DNA of 64,000 bases from Bacillota bacterium (GCA_023401925.1 JAEXDA010000043.1:62001-126000), one strand, 5' to 3'; positions 9,138 through 18,200 are shown, counted from the stretch's first letter. The notes: generated from the sequence alone by a model not told the origin. Program-made: numbers and translations.

Positions 9138-10120
9138 TGACATTCGTAAAGCCGGAGATGCTTTTTAAAAGAGCCTATCAAGAAGGCTACGCTCTAGGGG
9201 CATTTAACGTTTTCAATATGGAAAGTGCGCAAGCGGTTTTGGGAGCAGCTCAGATGGAAAATTCAGGTGTCATTGTGCAGGTGTCGATGGGTGCCCGAAA
9301 ATATGTGGGGGATATCAATGTTTTTTTAAGTATGATAAAAATGATGGCCGAACATCTTGAGGTTCCCGTGTGCATTCATCATGATCACTGCAGTGATTTT
9401 GATATATGTAAAAGCAGTATTGATGCGGGATTTGCTTCCGTCATGATCGACGGTTCCATGCTGCCCTTTAAGGAGAATATCCAATTGGTCCGAAAGGTAG
9501 CCGATTATGCCCATAAAAAAGGAGCCTGGGTAGAGGCTGAATTAGGAAGTCTACCCGGGTTTGAAGATGACTTTTTTTCCGAAGAGAATCAGTATACCAA
9601 CCCCGATGATGTCATTAAGTTCGTCCGGGAAAGCAACTGTGATTCTCTGGCGGTAGCGGTGGGTACTTCCCATGGCGGTGTCAAGGCGGATCAGGATCTG
9701 CAAATTGATATGAAGCGCTTGCAAGAGATCACCAATAATTTACCAGGGTATCCTTTGGTTTTACATGGAGGGGCTTCAATCACACGGAGTTATATTGATA
9801 TGATCAATCACTATGGCGGGAAAGTAGAGTACATGAAGAACGTGCCCGAACATTTGATTCGTGAAACGGTTCGCTTGGGAGTTTGCAAAGTCAATATGGA
9901 TGTAGACAATTTTAACGCTTGTACGGCAGCGCTTCGACGCTATATGGCCGAAAACCCGGCGATTTATGATCCGCGAAAGTATATGGCGGTCGGCAGGGAA
10001 GCTTTTATGAATGAAGTACGGCATAAGATGCGCGAGGTTGTTTTAAGCTCGGGACGTTATGAGGCCTCGGATAGTAATATAGATTCGGGAAAAAACATAA
10101 GGACTGTGGACCATGATTAG
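9137..10120 (+). CDS. Class II (zinc) fructose-bisphosphate/tagatose-type aldolase
   Basis: Retro-aldol cleavage of a ketose phosphate. The metal and active-site motifs of class II aldolases are present: CIHHDHCSDF with the His-x-Asp pair, EAELGSLPGFEDDF, AVGTSHGG and VLHGGASI. ATG 9137 is chosen over TTG 9131 because AAAGGAGGG sits at 9121-9129. The 327-residue length is normal. It overlaps both neighbours, so translation is coupled with the esterase and the kinase. Since the next gene is a 1-phosphofructokinase/LacC-type kinase, the natural substrate may be a ketose 1- or 1,6-bisphosphate, or an analogue. Confidence 0.9.
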   Translation: MTFVKPEMLFKRAYQEGYALGAFNVFNMESAQAVLGAAQMENSGVIVQVSMGARKYVGDINVFLSMIKMMAEHLEVPVCIHHDHCSDFDICKSSIDAGFASVMIDGSMLPFKENIQLVRKVADYAHKKGAWVEAELGSLPGFEDDFFSEENQYTNPDDVIKFVRESNCDSLAVAVGTSHGGVKADQDLQIDMKRLQEITNNLPGYPLVLHGGASITRSYIDMINHYGGKVEYMKNVPEHLIRETVRLGVCKVNMDVDNFNACTAALRRYMAENPAIYDPRKYMAVGREAFMNEVRHKMREVVLSSGRYEASDSNIDSGKNIRTVDHD

Positions 10121-11060
10121 GAGCATCTGTTTGAATCCGGTGATTGACAGAGTATATTTTATTAATCAATTTAAGGCCGGTCAATTATATCGGGATAACC
10201 GCCCGGTGGTTTGTATCGGCGGCAAAGGTGTCAATGTCGCTAAAGTTTTAGCACGGTTAGGGGAAGCTTGTACAGTTTATGGATTCATCGGAGGAAGCTC
10301 CGGTGAAAAGGTTAAGGCCGAAACCACTTCTTTAGGTATCCTTCAGAAGTTCATTAATATTGATGGCGATACCCGGACGACCATCAATATTATCGATCGT
10401 GACCAAGGCGTTGAAACCGAGATACTCGAGGCGGGACCTACCGCCGATGAGGAGGCCGTTGGAAATTTAATAGGCCAATTGAATCGTGATATAGTCGACG
10501 GGGATATTATCATTTGTTCGGGGGCGATTATTCCCGGGGCCCATCCGTGGATTTATCAGACCATCAGTAAAATTTGTGAGGAAAAGCAAGCTTTTTGTTT
10601 TTTAGACACCGTTGGTGAAACGTTTCATCATTCCCTTCCAGGCTGTTATTATTTTGCAAAACCCAATTTGCGGGAATTTGTGGAATATACCGGAATGGTT
10701 TTCGATGAATTCGATGAGGATGCCATCAAGAAGTCGGCTAGAAAGCTGATTGATCTTGGTTTGGAAAATTTAATGATTTCAATGGGCAAGAATGGAGCGA
10801 TCCTGATTAATCAAACAGGAATGCTGAAAGCCGGGCTTCCTGTGGTTAGCAATCAGTCTTCGATTGGCTCGGGGGATGCAAGTGTAGCGGGATTCGCCGC
10901 CGGTATCAACCGGGGGTGGGGGATCGAAGAATCGTTCTGCCTGTCCATGGCTTGCGGTATTTCCAATGCGATGCATCGGGAAGTTGGATTGATTGATTTG
11001 CGAGAGGTCAATGAGTTAAAAAAACGGATTGAACTCACAAAGATGGGCGATGGAAAATAA
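10113..11060 (+). CDS. PfkB-family sugar kinase (1-phosphofructokinase/LacC-like)
   Basis: ATP-dependent phosphorylation of a ketose or ketose phosphate. The N-terminus MIRSICLNPVIDRVYFINQF is typical of the FruK/LacC subgroup, followed by GGKGVNVAKVLARLG. The C-terminal anion hole and catalytic Asp are in GSGDASVAGFAAG. It is 315 residues and overlaps the aldolase by eight bases. It is the last gene of the LacI-controlled operon. The aldolase and kinase together would turn one imported sugar into two three-carbon units. Confidence 0.88.
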   Translation: MIRSICLNPVIDRVYFINQFKAGQLYRDNRPVVCIGGKGVNVAKVLARLGEACTVYGFIGGSSGEKVKAETTSLGILQKFINIDGDTRTTINIIDRDQGVETEILEAGPTADEEAVGNLIGQLNRDIVDGDIIICSGAIIPGAHPWIYQTISKICEEKQAFCFLDTVGETFHHSLPGCYYFAKPNLREFVEYTGMVFDEFDEDAIKKSARKLIDLGLENLMISMGKNGAILINQTGMLKAGLPVVSNQSSIGSGDASVAGFAAGINRGWGIEESFCLSMACGISNAMHREVGLIDLREVNELKKRIELTKMGDGK

Positions 11061-11278
11061 TGCCCTTGGAGTGGCTTGCCAAAGTATTGCACTACATGAG
11101 CAACAGTGCTCCCTCGCCCATAGCATTTTTGCGAGATGGGAGAGAGCATAGGCCGTTGAAACGGGTTTTTAAAATGCTGAAACTTCTCATTTGAAAACTT
11201 ATAAAAGCCGAAAACTTATTCCCCAGAAAAAATGAGGGTTTTTTTGAAATGAAACCAACTCCATATGTTTTTCCTTAT

Positions 11279-12406
11279 TTATATTGGCTTTTCTTCATCT
11301 ACTTCGTCCAAGAATATAAACTTCACGTTGCACCGATAGCCGTAGCAGCGATTGCGGGTCGAAGGTTGGATCGTCCAGCAATGCGGACAGCATATGCTTT
11401 TTCCCGGGCGGGTATCAAACACAATATCCGGTTTTTGAGGAAAAGGTTGCGCTACAAGCGCCAAAAGATGTGCCCGTTCGGTTTCTTTCATTTTCTCGAT
11501 TCGATCATGGTATTGCTGCGCCTTTCGCTCTCTATGGAGGTAGACTTGCTCGAACAAGATATTTCCGGCAACACCTGCGGCAACTAACATTCCGCCGAAG
11601 AAAGTCACTCCGGTGTATCCTTGCTTCGTGATCAGATCCAGAGCGATTCCCGTGAATATCTGCCCGATAAAGGACAGAAGTGTCAGACGGAACGCCGGGG
11701 TCTTGGGTACGGTGATGTTGAAAAGCAATACCACGAAAACCCCCAATACACCGCCAAAGTATATCCAACCGTTGGATGAAAACGAGAAACCGGTGCAGAC
11801 GGGATCGTTTTTGCCCCAAAGAAAGAGAGCGCCTATTGTTACAGGGAGCCCCACAATATGGTTGACAAATGAACCTTGCATCGCACCGGTACGCTCCGAT
11901 AATCCAGCGTTAACCGTACGCGAAAGCACAACCGTGACGCCTCCGGCAAAGGACAGCGTGAGGGCATACAAAGCGCTTTCGGTGGAATTATCCATCATCA
12001 CCCAAATACCGACGAGAGCAAAAGCCAACCCAATCAGCGTAGATTTTTTAAACGAATATTTCTCCATCCCGAACAGGCCGAAGCTGTCAATGACCAAGGA
12101 TGTGGCGGTTTGTCCGAAAAGCCCCAATGCGACGATACTTATCAGGCTGATTTTTCCATAGGCGAAGTTATTAAATGCCGTCGTTAATACGCCCATCACT
12201 CCACCGAGATACATCCACCAGGGGATGCTCAGCTGTAGCGATACATTTTGCCGATGTATCTTCATGAGCAGAAAAGCAAAGAAACTCCCGACGATATGAA
12301 CGATGACGGCCGCACCGAACACGCCATACTGTGCCGTCAGACTGCCGTTGATTGCAATCATGATGGCAATCACCATGCCAGTCAGCAGTGACAATAGATC
12401 ATACAT
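11279..12406 (-). CDS. YdcZ/DUF606-type DMT-superfamily transporter with Cys-rich tail
   Basis: Membrane protein with two homologous halves of about five helices each, the YdcZ (DUF606) arrangement; GVMGVLTTAFNNFAYG and GVLGVFVVLLFNITVP are the matching half motifs. The start at 12406 has GAGGTGATG just upstream. After the last helix there is an unusual hydrophilic extension of about 85 residues. It ends in a CPHCWTIQP block, a Cys-rich RNRCYGYRCN stretch and an acidic tail, and could bind a metal. The substrate is unknown. It is isolated from its neighbours and not in an operon. Confidence 0.78.
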   Translation of the reverse strand: MYDLLSLLTGMVIAIMIAINGSLTAQYGVFGAAVIVHIVGSFFAFLLMKIHRQNVSLQLSIPWWMYLGGVMGVLTTAFNNFAYGKISLISIVALGLFGQTATSLVIDSFGLFGMEKYSFKKSTLIGLAFALVGIWVMMDNSTESALYALTLSFAGGVTVVLSRTVNAGLSERTGAMQGSFVNHIVGLPVTIGALFLWGKNDPVCTGFSFSSNGWIYFGGVLGVFVVLLFNITVPKTPAFRLTLLSFIGQIFTGIALDLITKQGYTGVTFFGGMLVAAGVAGNILFEQVYLHRERKAQQYHDRIEKMKETERAHLLALVAQPFPQKPDIVFDTRPGKSICCPHCWTIQPSTRNRCYGYRCNVKFIFLDEVDEEKPI

Positions 12407-12667
12407 GACATCACCTCATACCCAAAGTATAAGGTACCGCGTTGCGAAGAGGGTATGACAGATGTCATACTTTCAGCAAAATTATTCGGGAGACGGTCTT
12501 GTACAACCGGAACTGTTGGAGGGTTGGGCACAGGGCCAGGTGAAATAGGCAGCGAAGTTATATCCGTTGCTCCCCAAGGTTCAATATTCATTCTTCAGAC
12601 GATAGTATCAGGAACGTTTGTTCTTGTACCGAGGTCCCTTAGTTAAAGTTATAATCAAGTAAAAGAA
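12407..12667. other. Intergenic, no convincing gene
   Basis: Upstream region of the DMT gene. Two overlapping opposite-strand open frames of 60-70 codons exist here, but neither has a good ribosome site or a recognisable domain. The region probably holds the promoter of the DMT gene. Confidence 0.4.
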
Positions 12668-12730
12668 AAAAGGACAGACATGGACCGGATTCTCCCTGAA
12701 GGAAATTGCTGATCGGCCCATGTCTGAAAC
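12668..12730 (-). terminator. Rho-independent terminator of the MACPF gene
   Basis: CAGACATGGACC at 12675-12686 pairs with GGCCCATGTCTG at 12715-12726 (one mismatch). Read on the minus strand, the hairpin runs into a T-rich tract (complement of AAAAGAAAAAAGG). It lies about 45 bases beyond the MACPF stop. Confidence 0.7.
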
Positions 12731-12770
12731 TATGACTCCATCCTATAAGATATCATTTTGAACTGCCTGT

Positions 12771-14324
12771 TTATTGTGTCATCGGAGGTTGGGTCGTATA
12801 GGCAATATAAATATTGGTATTGATGGTGCCGGTATCGCTATTAAGATTTGCCGATTGATAAGAATGATTGTTTTTCGAAAAGTCCCACCAATCCACCAGA
12901 GTGTAACCAGGATCTTGTTGTTCTCCATATTTATAAGTAACGATTCCCGTTATCGGAGGTTTCCCGGCTTCGCGTTTATAACATAGGTAAATATAACGAT
13001 GAGACCCGGTTAACCAGGCATCACCATCATTTAATTCAACTTCCATTTTGGTCCAGCCGCTGGGAGCTGACTGATTGCCAGAGACACAAGTCAGATCGGT
13101 TATAGGTGCCGGATTTCCATCTGTGCTCAATCCCATTTTATATAATAAATAAATCGCTTTGGCCGGCCATGGGAGCCATTTATTCAAATTCCAGGCTGTT
13201 TTGTTCCATCCCTGGGGAATAGAAGGGTTTCCATCTACTACCAGCATTAAATCCACCACCGCAGCCTGGGCGTTTAAATTGGGTATCTGTTTTCCTTGGG
13301 CATAAATAGTAAAGGCATTTTGGAGTTCTGCTTGCCGGGCGGGATTATCGCATAATTTCCAAATCGGCACCAGGCTGTTGCCATTGGGGTCAAAATTGAT
13401 ATTTAAATTCCCATTGATACTGGCAAGCCATTTCAGATAATTATCTTGACTATAAGAGCCGTCATCCACTGAGAAAATAGAACTGCCATACTGGGGATCT
13501 CCTCCAAAGGCCACCATATTGATCTCCGAGTTTTTCAGATAAGTTTCTTTTTCGGATTGATTGGATAATCCTATCGAAATCCCTAGGCCATCCGTCAAGG
13601 TTGCTTTTGCGGCATTGCTGATATCGATTTTGACGGTCGAGGTATTGATTTTTGTAGTGGATGTCAAACAAAGCCGGGCGCCCATTACCACTTTCTGAAT
13701 ATAATAGGCTCCATAAATATCGAACAGTTGATTCGGATCCATCGATTGAAGATCCTTTTGAAATTGAGGGTCAAGTAAGGCCCTTAATTGGGGGGAGCTT
13801 GAGTCCGGCAAGCTCAAAATATACTTGTGGACAACTTGCATCACTTTCGAATAATAGTAACGGGTGGTGGTGGCGGTTGTGATTCCAAAGTCTGTGCTGA
13901 GGGAGGCTAAAAAATAGTAAACAGGGGCGCCGACACTCCCGGAAATTTTAAATTGGTCCAAAAAACTACTGAGGTTTTGCCCATAAGCAGCCCGGAGTTC
14001 CGTACTATCATCCTGTACAAAAGTAACGGTTTGCGGGAGTACATAAGTTGTTCCTTTATATTGAACCATTCCGTCATCGGGTAAATTAAATATCTTGCCG
14101 ACTTTGACACTAACCGGCGCGGCATACTGGCCAAAAACATCATAACCGTGACCGAGAATTCTAACTCCGACCAGTTCACTGCCGGCATCGCTATTACCGC
14201 CAAGGCTGGAGTTTATATAAGTATAATTATAATTCGTATTGTTAATTCCAAATACCGGAGAAAAAGAACTAATCAATAAGAGCATAGAAAAACTAACAAA
14301 AATTATGAATCGAATTTTTTTCAT
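12771..14324 (-). CDS. Secreted MACPF (perforin-like) protein with C-terminal beta-prism repeats
   Basis: A signal peptide (MKKIRFIIFVSFSMLLLISS, cleavage near FSPVFG) is followed by a domain with membrane-attack-complex/perforin features. The signature lies near residues 220-235 (LFDIYGAYYIQKVVMGARL, compare the family Y-G-T-H-Y then G-G). Long polar stretches rich in Ser/Thr flank it, as expected for the membrane-inserting hairpins. From about residue 355 there are three similar blocks with the pattern PxGW then LN then IYLxYK (SIPQGWNK, SAPSGWTK and a third, looser one). This resembles the MABP/Vps62-like beta-prism attached to MACPF proteins such as those of Photorhabdus. Start 14324 is favoured over 14327 by its spacing to AGAGGAC. 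It is a single gene with its own terminator. The function is inferred to be pore formation or surface binding; domain identity is recognised by eye only. Confidence 0.75.
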   Translation of the reverse strand: MKKIRFIIFVSFSMLLLISSFSPVFGINNTNYNYTYINSSLGGNSDAGSELVGVRILGHGYDVFGQYAAPVSVKVGKIFNLPDDGMVQYKGTTYVLPQTVTFVQDDSTELRAAYGQNLSSFLDQFKISGSVGAPVYYFLASLSTDFGITTATTTRYYYSKVMQVVHKYILSLPDSSSPQLRALLDPQFQKDLQSMDPNQLFDIYGAYYIQKVVMGARLCLTSTTKINTSTVKIDISNAAKATLTDGLGISIGLSNQSEKETYLKNSEINMVAFGGDPQYGSSIFSVDDGSYSQDNYLKWLASINGNLNINFDPNGNSLVPIWKLCDNPARQAELQNAFTIYAQGKQIPNLNAQAAVVDLMLVVDGNPSIPQGWNKTAWNLNKWLPWPAKAIYLLYKMGLSTDGNPAPITDLTCVSGNQSAPSGWTKMEVELNDGDAWLTGSHRYIYLCYKREAGKPPITGIVTYKYGEQQDPGYTLVDWWDFSKNNHSYQSANLNSDTGTINTNIYIAYTTQPPMTQ

Positions 14325-14879
14325 CATGTGTCCTCTTTTGGTTAATTTTTTGGAGTAGTTTTTGTTCGATCGGCTTCTTCATACAAAAAGCTGGAATGAG
14401 TCAGGCGGTTAAGCGATGTAAAAATGTTATTTTCACCCCCTTCATGCAAATTCATAAAACTGTAAGTTTTTGAAACAACATAACAAGCGAACACATCTTT
14501 TGCATTTTGTTCATTCGTTTTGAATTATATAATAAAATTTTGAAAAAATATAGATGATTTATAATAATTATCATATAAATTTATATTAATAATGTCCGAT
14601 TGTTCTTGAAATTTAAGTCGCGGACAACGGCACTCAAGGTAGTATTGGGATTACTATCGTTTTATTGGTGAACCGGGGTCTCTAACTTCAAAATTTTTCA
14701 AGAACGGTCTTCTTTTTTTCGGAGGTTTTGAGTACAGTAGCAAGGGAATGTTTAAAGTCTTGCAACTCATAGGTTAATCAACAGTATTTTACCTGAATAG
14801 GTCTTGGTTCTCAAAAGGGAAGCTTTTTTTTGTAATAGGAACGGTTTGAAAATTTTAATTGAAGGTGGGTAGGGTGAAA
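14325..14879. other. Long A/T-rich intergenic region between divergent genes
   Basis: About 550 bases between the MACPF gene and the rhamnosidase. It is strongly A/T-rich (notably 14520-14600) with no coding frame I can support. Promoters for both divergent genes must lie here, but I could not choose one. Confidence 0.5.
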
Positions 14880-17267
14880 ATGGAAAATAGCGATGCCCGA
14901 AAATTATTGACCGTTGCCAAGTGGATTTGGCCGAAATACCGGCTGTACGATCTTCATAATTCCTACGCCCATTTTCGGAAGGATTTTGAGCTGACCGGCC
15001 AGCCGGAGACAAGCATGTTCTATATTACAGCGGATGAAAGCTACCGGCTGTGGATGAATGGTAAATATATCACTCGTGGCCCGGCCCGGGGTTATCAGTC
15101 ACACTGGCCCTATGACCAAGTGGATGTAGCCGCTTTTTTAATCCCGGGAAGGAATTTCATTGCGGTAGAAGTTTATAATCCCGGAGTGAGTACTTATAAA
15201 TACCTATCCCAGATGTCCGCCGGTTTTATCTGTGCCGGCGATTTTGGGGAAGTCGTCATTTTAAGCGATGCAACGTGGATATCACGTTATGACAAGGCTC
15301 ATAAACGTGATACTGCACTTTACTCCATGCAACTCAACTTTCAGGAGCATGTCGACGCCAGGGAAGACGGCCGTTCCTGGATTTATTCCCCAGATCCTCC
15401 TCAGGACTGGCTAGCTCCCGAGGAATCATTTTTTGGTTCCATGCCATGGCATACTCTTGAAGAACGGGGTATCCCTCAGCTAAGAGAATTGTCCCGTACA
15501 CCGGTGAAAGTAGTCTCACATGCCAGCGGAAATGTAGTTGCCGATTATCGCCAATGGCCCAATATCGTCAAAGGGCTGCATGAAGCGTTTGAAAATTTGC
15601 AGTGGATACCGGGAAACGATGACAGGCGGGACCAAGTTAATTTAGAAGTTGCTCTTCCCGCCGCCGGAAAGGGAAGATTCAGCGCTGTGGTTTTAGACAT
15701 GGGTGAAACCGTAGTCGGCCCCTTGATACTCAAAGTCAAGGGAGGAAATGCCGGTACCATACTCGACCTGTTTTTTTGCGAAGATTTAAATCAAGATCGA
15801 AGTCCGGTGATACCGTTTCCGGCCCTTTGTGAAGCTTCAATGGCCAACCGGTTGATTTTAACAGAGGGCAAGACATTCTTTGACTTCTATCAGATCCTGG
15901 GTTTTCGTTATATTACACTGGTCGCAGCGGAGAGTTTCGAACCTTTCGAAATAAATTTGCAAGTCATCGATACGGGTTACCCTTATGCTTTGGGAGGGCG
16001 ATTCGAATGCTCGGATGATGCTTTTAATAAGATTTGGAGCATCTGCCGCCGCACAGAGCAGGTCTGCTCCCAGGATGCTTATATTGACACACCCTGGCGG
16101 GAACAGGCCCAATGGTGGGGGGATGCCCGGATTCAATTTTGGAACACGATGGCAATGGATGGTGATACCCGTTTACTGAAGCGCGGTATCCGATCTTTGG
16201 CAGGACAGAAAGTTCCCAACGGGTTAACTTACGGGCATGCGCCCACAATGGCTCATGGTTGCATTCTTCCTGACTTTTCACTGGTTTGGGTGATTACCAT
16301 TTTTGACTATTATTATCAAACGAAGGATTTAACTTTATTTGAAGAGCAACTGCCTCGAATTAGAGAGGTGCTGTCTTATTTTAGGAATGATGCGCCGCTC
16401 CATAAGGGCTTGTTGGCGAGTGACTCGCGATATTGGCTCTTTCTGGACTGGTCGACGATTGAAAAGACCGGCGCACCCACTCTGTATAACATGTGGTACA
16501 TATTGGCCTTGCGGAAGTTTGCCCAACTTTTAGATCTCGGTGGCTATAGCCAAGAAGCGCAAGAAGCCGCTGAAGAAGCATTGGAAATTCAGAAACGTTT
16601 GGAACAGATTGCTTTCAATCCGGAAAAAGGTCTTTTTAACGATGGATTGGACACTGCTGGCCAACCATTATCGAAATATTCAGTGCAGTCACAAGTCTTT
16701 GCAATATTGCTGGGTTTAAAACCGGAGTATCATTCAATGATGATGGAACAAAGGGTTCTACCGTTTTTGCGGGGGGAACCGTTGGATGAGGCAATTCCAT
16801 CAGCCTATTGGACCAGTTATGTGCTAACCATAACCCGTCAAAAAGGCTATTTTAAAGAGAGTCTTGACTATATCCGGCGTATGTGGACGCCAATGATTCC
16901 CCTAGGCACTACTTTCGAGGTTTTTGATACTCCCCTTGCCATAGATGCTTTCGTTACTGGGAGAGGTTTTACATCCGTTAGTCATGCCTGGAGTGCACAT
17001 CCCTTGTTCCACCTGATGAATATTTTAGGCGGCGTGGTTCAGGAAGCGCCTGGCTGGGACACGGTTACCTTTAGGCCATATTTTGCGCCGGAGTTGGATT
17101 ATGTGACTGTCACCATGCCATCACCCCATGGCTTCATTGAAAGTAGTTGGCAACGCCAGAACGGCCGGATCGCGGTCCGGCTCAAACTTCCGAAAGGCGT
17201 CACCGCAAAAGTTGAGATTTCCGGACAAGAGGCGGTGCTCCAAGACGGATTCGAAAAGATATTCTGA
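14880..17267 (+). CDS. GH78 alpha-L-rhamnosidase
   Basis: Cytoplasmic inverting glycosidase that releases L-rhamnose. The N-terminal jelly-roll part (FRKDFELTG, ADESYRLWMNGKYITRGPARG) is followed by the (alpha/alpha)6 catalytic domain. The latter carries the GH78 motif DTPWREQAQWWGDARIQ around residues 401-417 with its acidic residues. A C-terminal beta domain (PHGFIESSWQRQNGR) closes the protein. It has no signal peptide and about 795 residues, normal for the family. ATG 14880 is assumed; GTG 14874 and TTG 14859 are in frame upstream, with GAAGGTGG lying between them. It has no transporter next to it. Confidence 0.88.
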   Translation: MENSDARKLLTVAKWIWPKYRLYDLHNSYAHFRKDFELTGQPETSMFYITADESYRLWMNGKYITRGPARGYQSHWPYDQVDVAAFLIPGRNFIAVEVYNPGVSTYKYLSQMSAGFICAGDFGEVVILSDATWISRYDKAHKRDTALYSMQLNFQEHVDAREDGRSWIYSPDPPQDWLAPEESFFGSMPWHTLEERGIPQLRELSRTPVKVVSHASGNVVADYRQWPNIVKGLHEAFENLQWIPGNDDRRDQVNLEVALPAAGKGRFSAVVLDMGETVVGPLILKVKGGNAGTILDLFFCEDLNQDRSPVIPFPALCEASMANRLILTEGKTFFDFYQILGFRYITLVAAESFEPFEINLQVIDTGYPYALGGRFECSDDAFNKIWSICRRTEQVCSQDAYIDTPWREQAQWWGDARIQFWNTMAMDGDTRLLKRGIRSLAGQKVPNGLTYGHAPTMAHGCILPDFSLVWVITIFDYYYQTKDLTLFEEQLPRIREVLSYFRNDAPLHKGLLASDSRYWLFLDWSTIEKTGAPTLYNMWYILALRKFAQLLDLGGYSQEAQEAAEEALEIQKRLEQIAFNPEKGLFNDGLDTAGQPLSKYSVQSQVFAILLGLKPEYHSMMMEQRVLPFLRGEPLDEAIPSAYWTSYVLTITRQKGYFKESLDYIRRMWTPMIPLGTTFEVFDTPLAIDAFVTGRGFTSVSHAWSAHPLFHLMNILGGVVQEAPGWDTVTFRPYFAPELDYVTVTMPSPHGFIESSWQRQNGRIAVRLKLPKGVTAKVEISGQEAVLQDGFEKIF

Positions 17268-17270
17268 CAG

Positions 17271-17307
17271 CTATCCCGGGCGACTTCAAAATAGCCCAAG
17301 GGGATAG
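17271..17307 (+). terminator. Hairpin after the rhamnosidase gene
   Basis: CTATCCC GGGC (17271-17281) pairs with GCCC (17294-17297) and GGGATAG (17301-17307). It starts four bases after the stop. There is no T-tract, so the terminator role is uncertain. Confidence 0.4.
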
Positions 17308-17336
17308 GCATAGGATTGTTCATTGCTCATTAAAAA

Positions 17337-17369
17337 AGAACCAGAGCAAAGGTTGGCTTCTCTGGTTCT
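17337..17369 (-). terminator. Terminator of the VOC/Cys-rich protein unit
   Basis: A perfect ten-pair stem, AGAACCAGAG (17337-17346) with CTCTGGTTCT (17360-17369). On the minus strand it is followed by TTTTTTA. It lies 18 bases past the stop of the small Cys protein. Confidence 0.75.
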
Positions 17370-17386
17370 TCAAGATTTTCGTCCTG

Positions 17387-17545
17387 TTAGTTCAACTTCG
17401 GCTGTCCGTTCTCCATGATACAGTCTCCGTCATAATTGTAGACATTATACTTGAATGGGCATTCCTTAAGGCATTGATTGCAAGTGCATTTTCGGATGTC
17501 TAATTCAATATTATCCCACTGGATTTGAGCTTCTTGGTAATCCAT
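17387..17545 (-). CDS. Small cysteine-cluster protein, 52 residues
   Basis: The minus-strand frame starts at ATG 17545 with GGGAGGT about eight bases upstream and ends at TAA 17387. The product begins MDYQEAQIQWDNIELDIRKC and continues with a compact CTCNQCLKECPF block, so four cysteines lie within ten residues, plus one more near residue 42. The pattern suggests a metal or Fe-S binding mini-protein. It follows the VOC gene by about 30 bases on the same strand and is closed by the terminator at 17337. I do not recognise the family. Confidence 0.7.
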   Translation of the reverse strand: MDYQEAQIQWDNIELDIRKCTCNQCLKECPFKYNVYNYDGDCIMENGQPKLN

Positions 17546-17575
17546 TATCATTACCTCCCAGCTTCAATTTTGGGG

Positions 17576-17950
17576 TTAACCTATTGAATGAATTTTTTCT
17601 ACGAACTGAACACTAAAACCGTTGGGGTCTTTCACAAAAAAGAACTTGATATGGGGGTTGGGTTGAAAAGGGCCATCGGCTATTGCAATTCCTTTTTCCT
17701 GGATAAATTTAATTTTTTCGTCCAACGACACCACTTCAAAGCCTAATGAAACTCGCCCGACATTTTTGGGAAAAGTCTGATTTTTGTCGCAAATCAGCTC
17801 GAGTTGGGTTTCTCCTTCGCCCAAAAAACAAATTTCCACTCCCGGTCCGGCCGGATACTTCTTACTGATCGGAAGCCCTACAATCTCCTGGTAAAACTTT
17901 AGCGAATCTTCCATGTTATCCACAGTTAACGTTGTCCAACAAAATTTCAT
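17576..17950 (-). CDS. VOC family (glyoxalase/bleomycin-resistance fold) protein
   Basis: About 124 residues with two beta-alpha-beta-beta-beta modules. The N-terminus FCWTTLTVDNMEDSLKFYQE and the C-terminal IKFFFVKDPNGFSVQFVE are the standard VOC blocks. Metal-ligand candidates are the Glu in ETQLELI and the Glu in VQFVEK. ATG 17950 is used because the alternative TTG at 17968 lies within the ribosome-site sequence AAGGAGGG. The exact activity is unknown. It is expressed with the Cys-rich mini-protein downstream. Confidence 0.85.
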   Translation of the reverse strand: MKFCWTTLTVDNMEDSLKFYQEIVGLPISKKYPAGPGVEICFLGEGETQLELICDKNQTFPKNVGRVSLGFEVVSLDEKIKFIQEKGIAIADGPFQPNPHIKFFFVKDPNGFSVQFVEKIHSIG

Positions 17951-18200
17951 GAATATGCCCTCCTTCAATTGGTTGAGAACTACTTCTTATGTAAATTGTA
18001 CCATATTTATCCCATATCATGCTGGTTATAAATAGAAACTCATCGTATAGTGTAAAAGAATATTATGGGTTCGATTGGCCTTTGTTTATGATCCCCCCAA
18101 AAGGTTCCCCCGGAACAGGCAGGCGAATATCCTATAGGGTAGATTTTGAGAAAGTGTTTCATTTTTAGCGCACGCACTGCCAAGCCGGAGGTGTTTATTA

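Noticed and set aside
11249..11587. 112-codon plus-strand frame
   Set aside because: Shadow of the DMT transporter gene on the other strand; the peptide is Arg-rich without domain.
12382..12646. Two overlapping opposite-strand small open frames upstream of the DMT gene
   Set aside because: No good ribosome sites and no recognisable protein; the minus-strand frame overlaps the start of the DMT gene in another frame.
18055..18080. tRNA T-arm-like GGGTTCGATT
   Set aside because: No acceptor, D or anticodon stems could be built around it.
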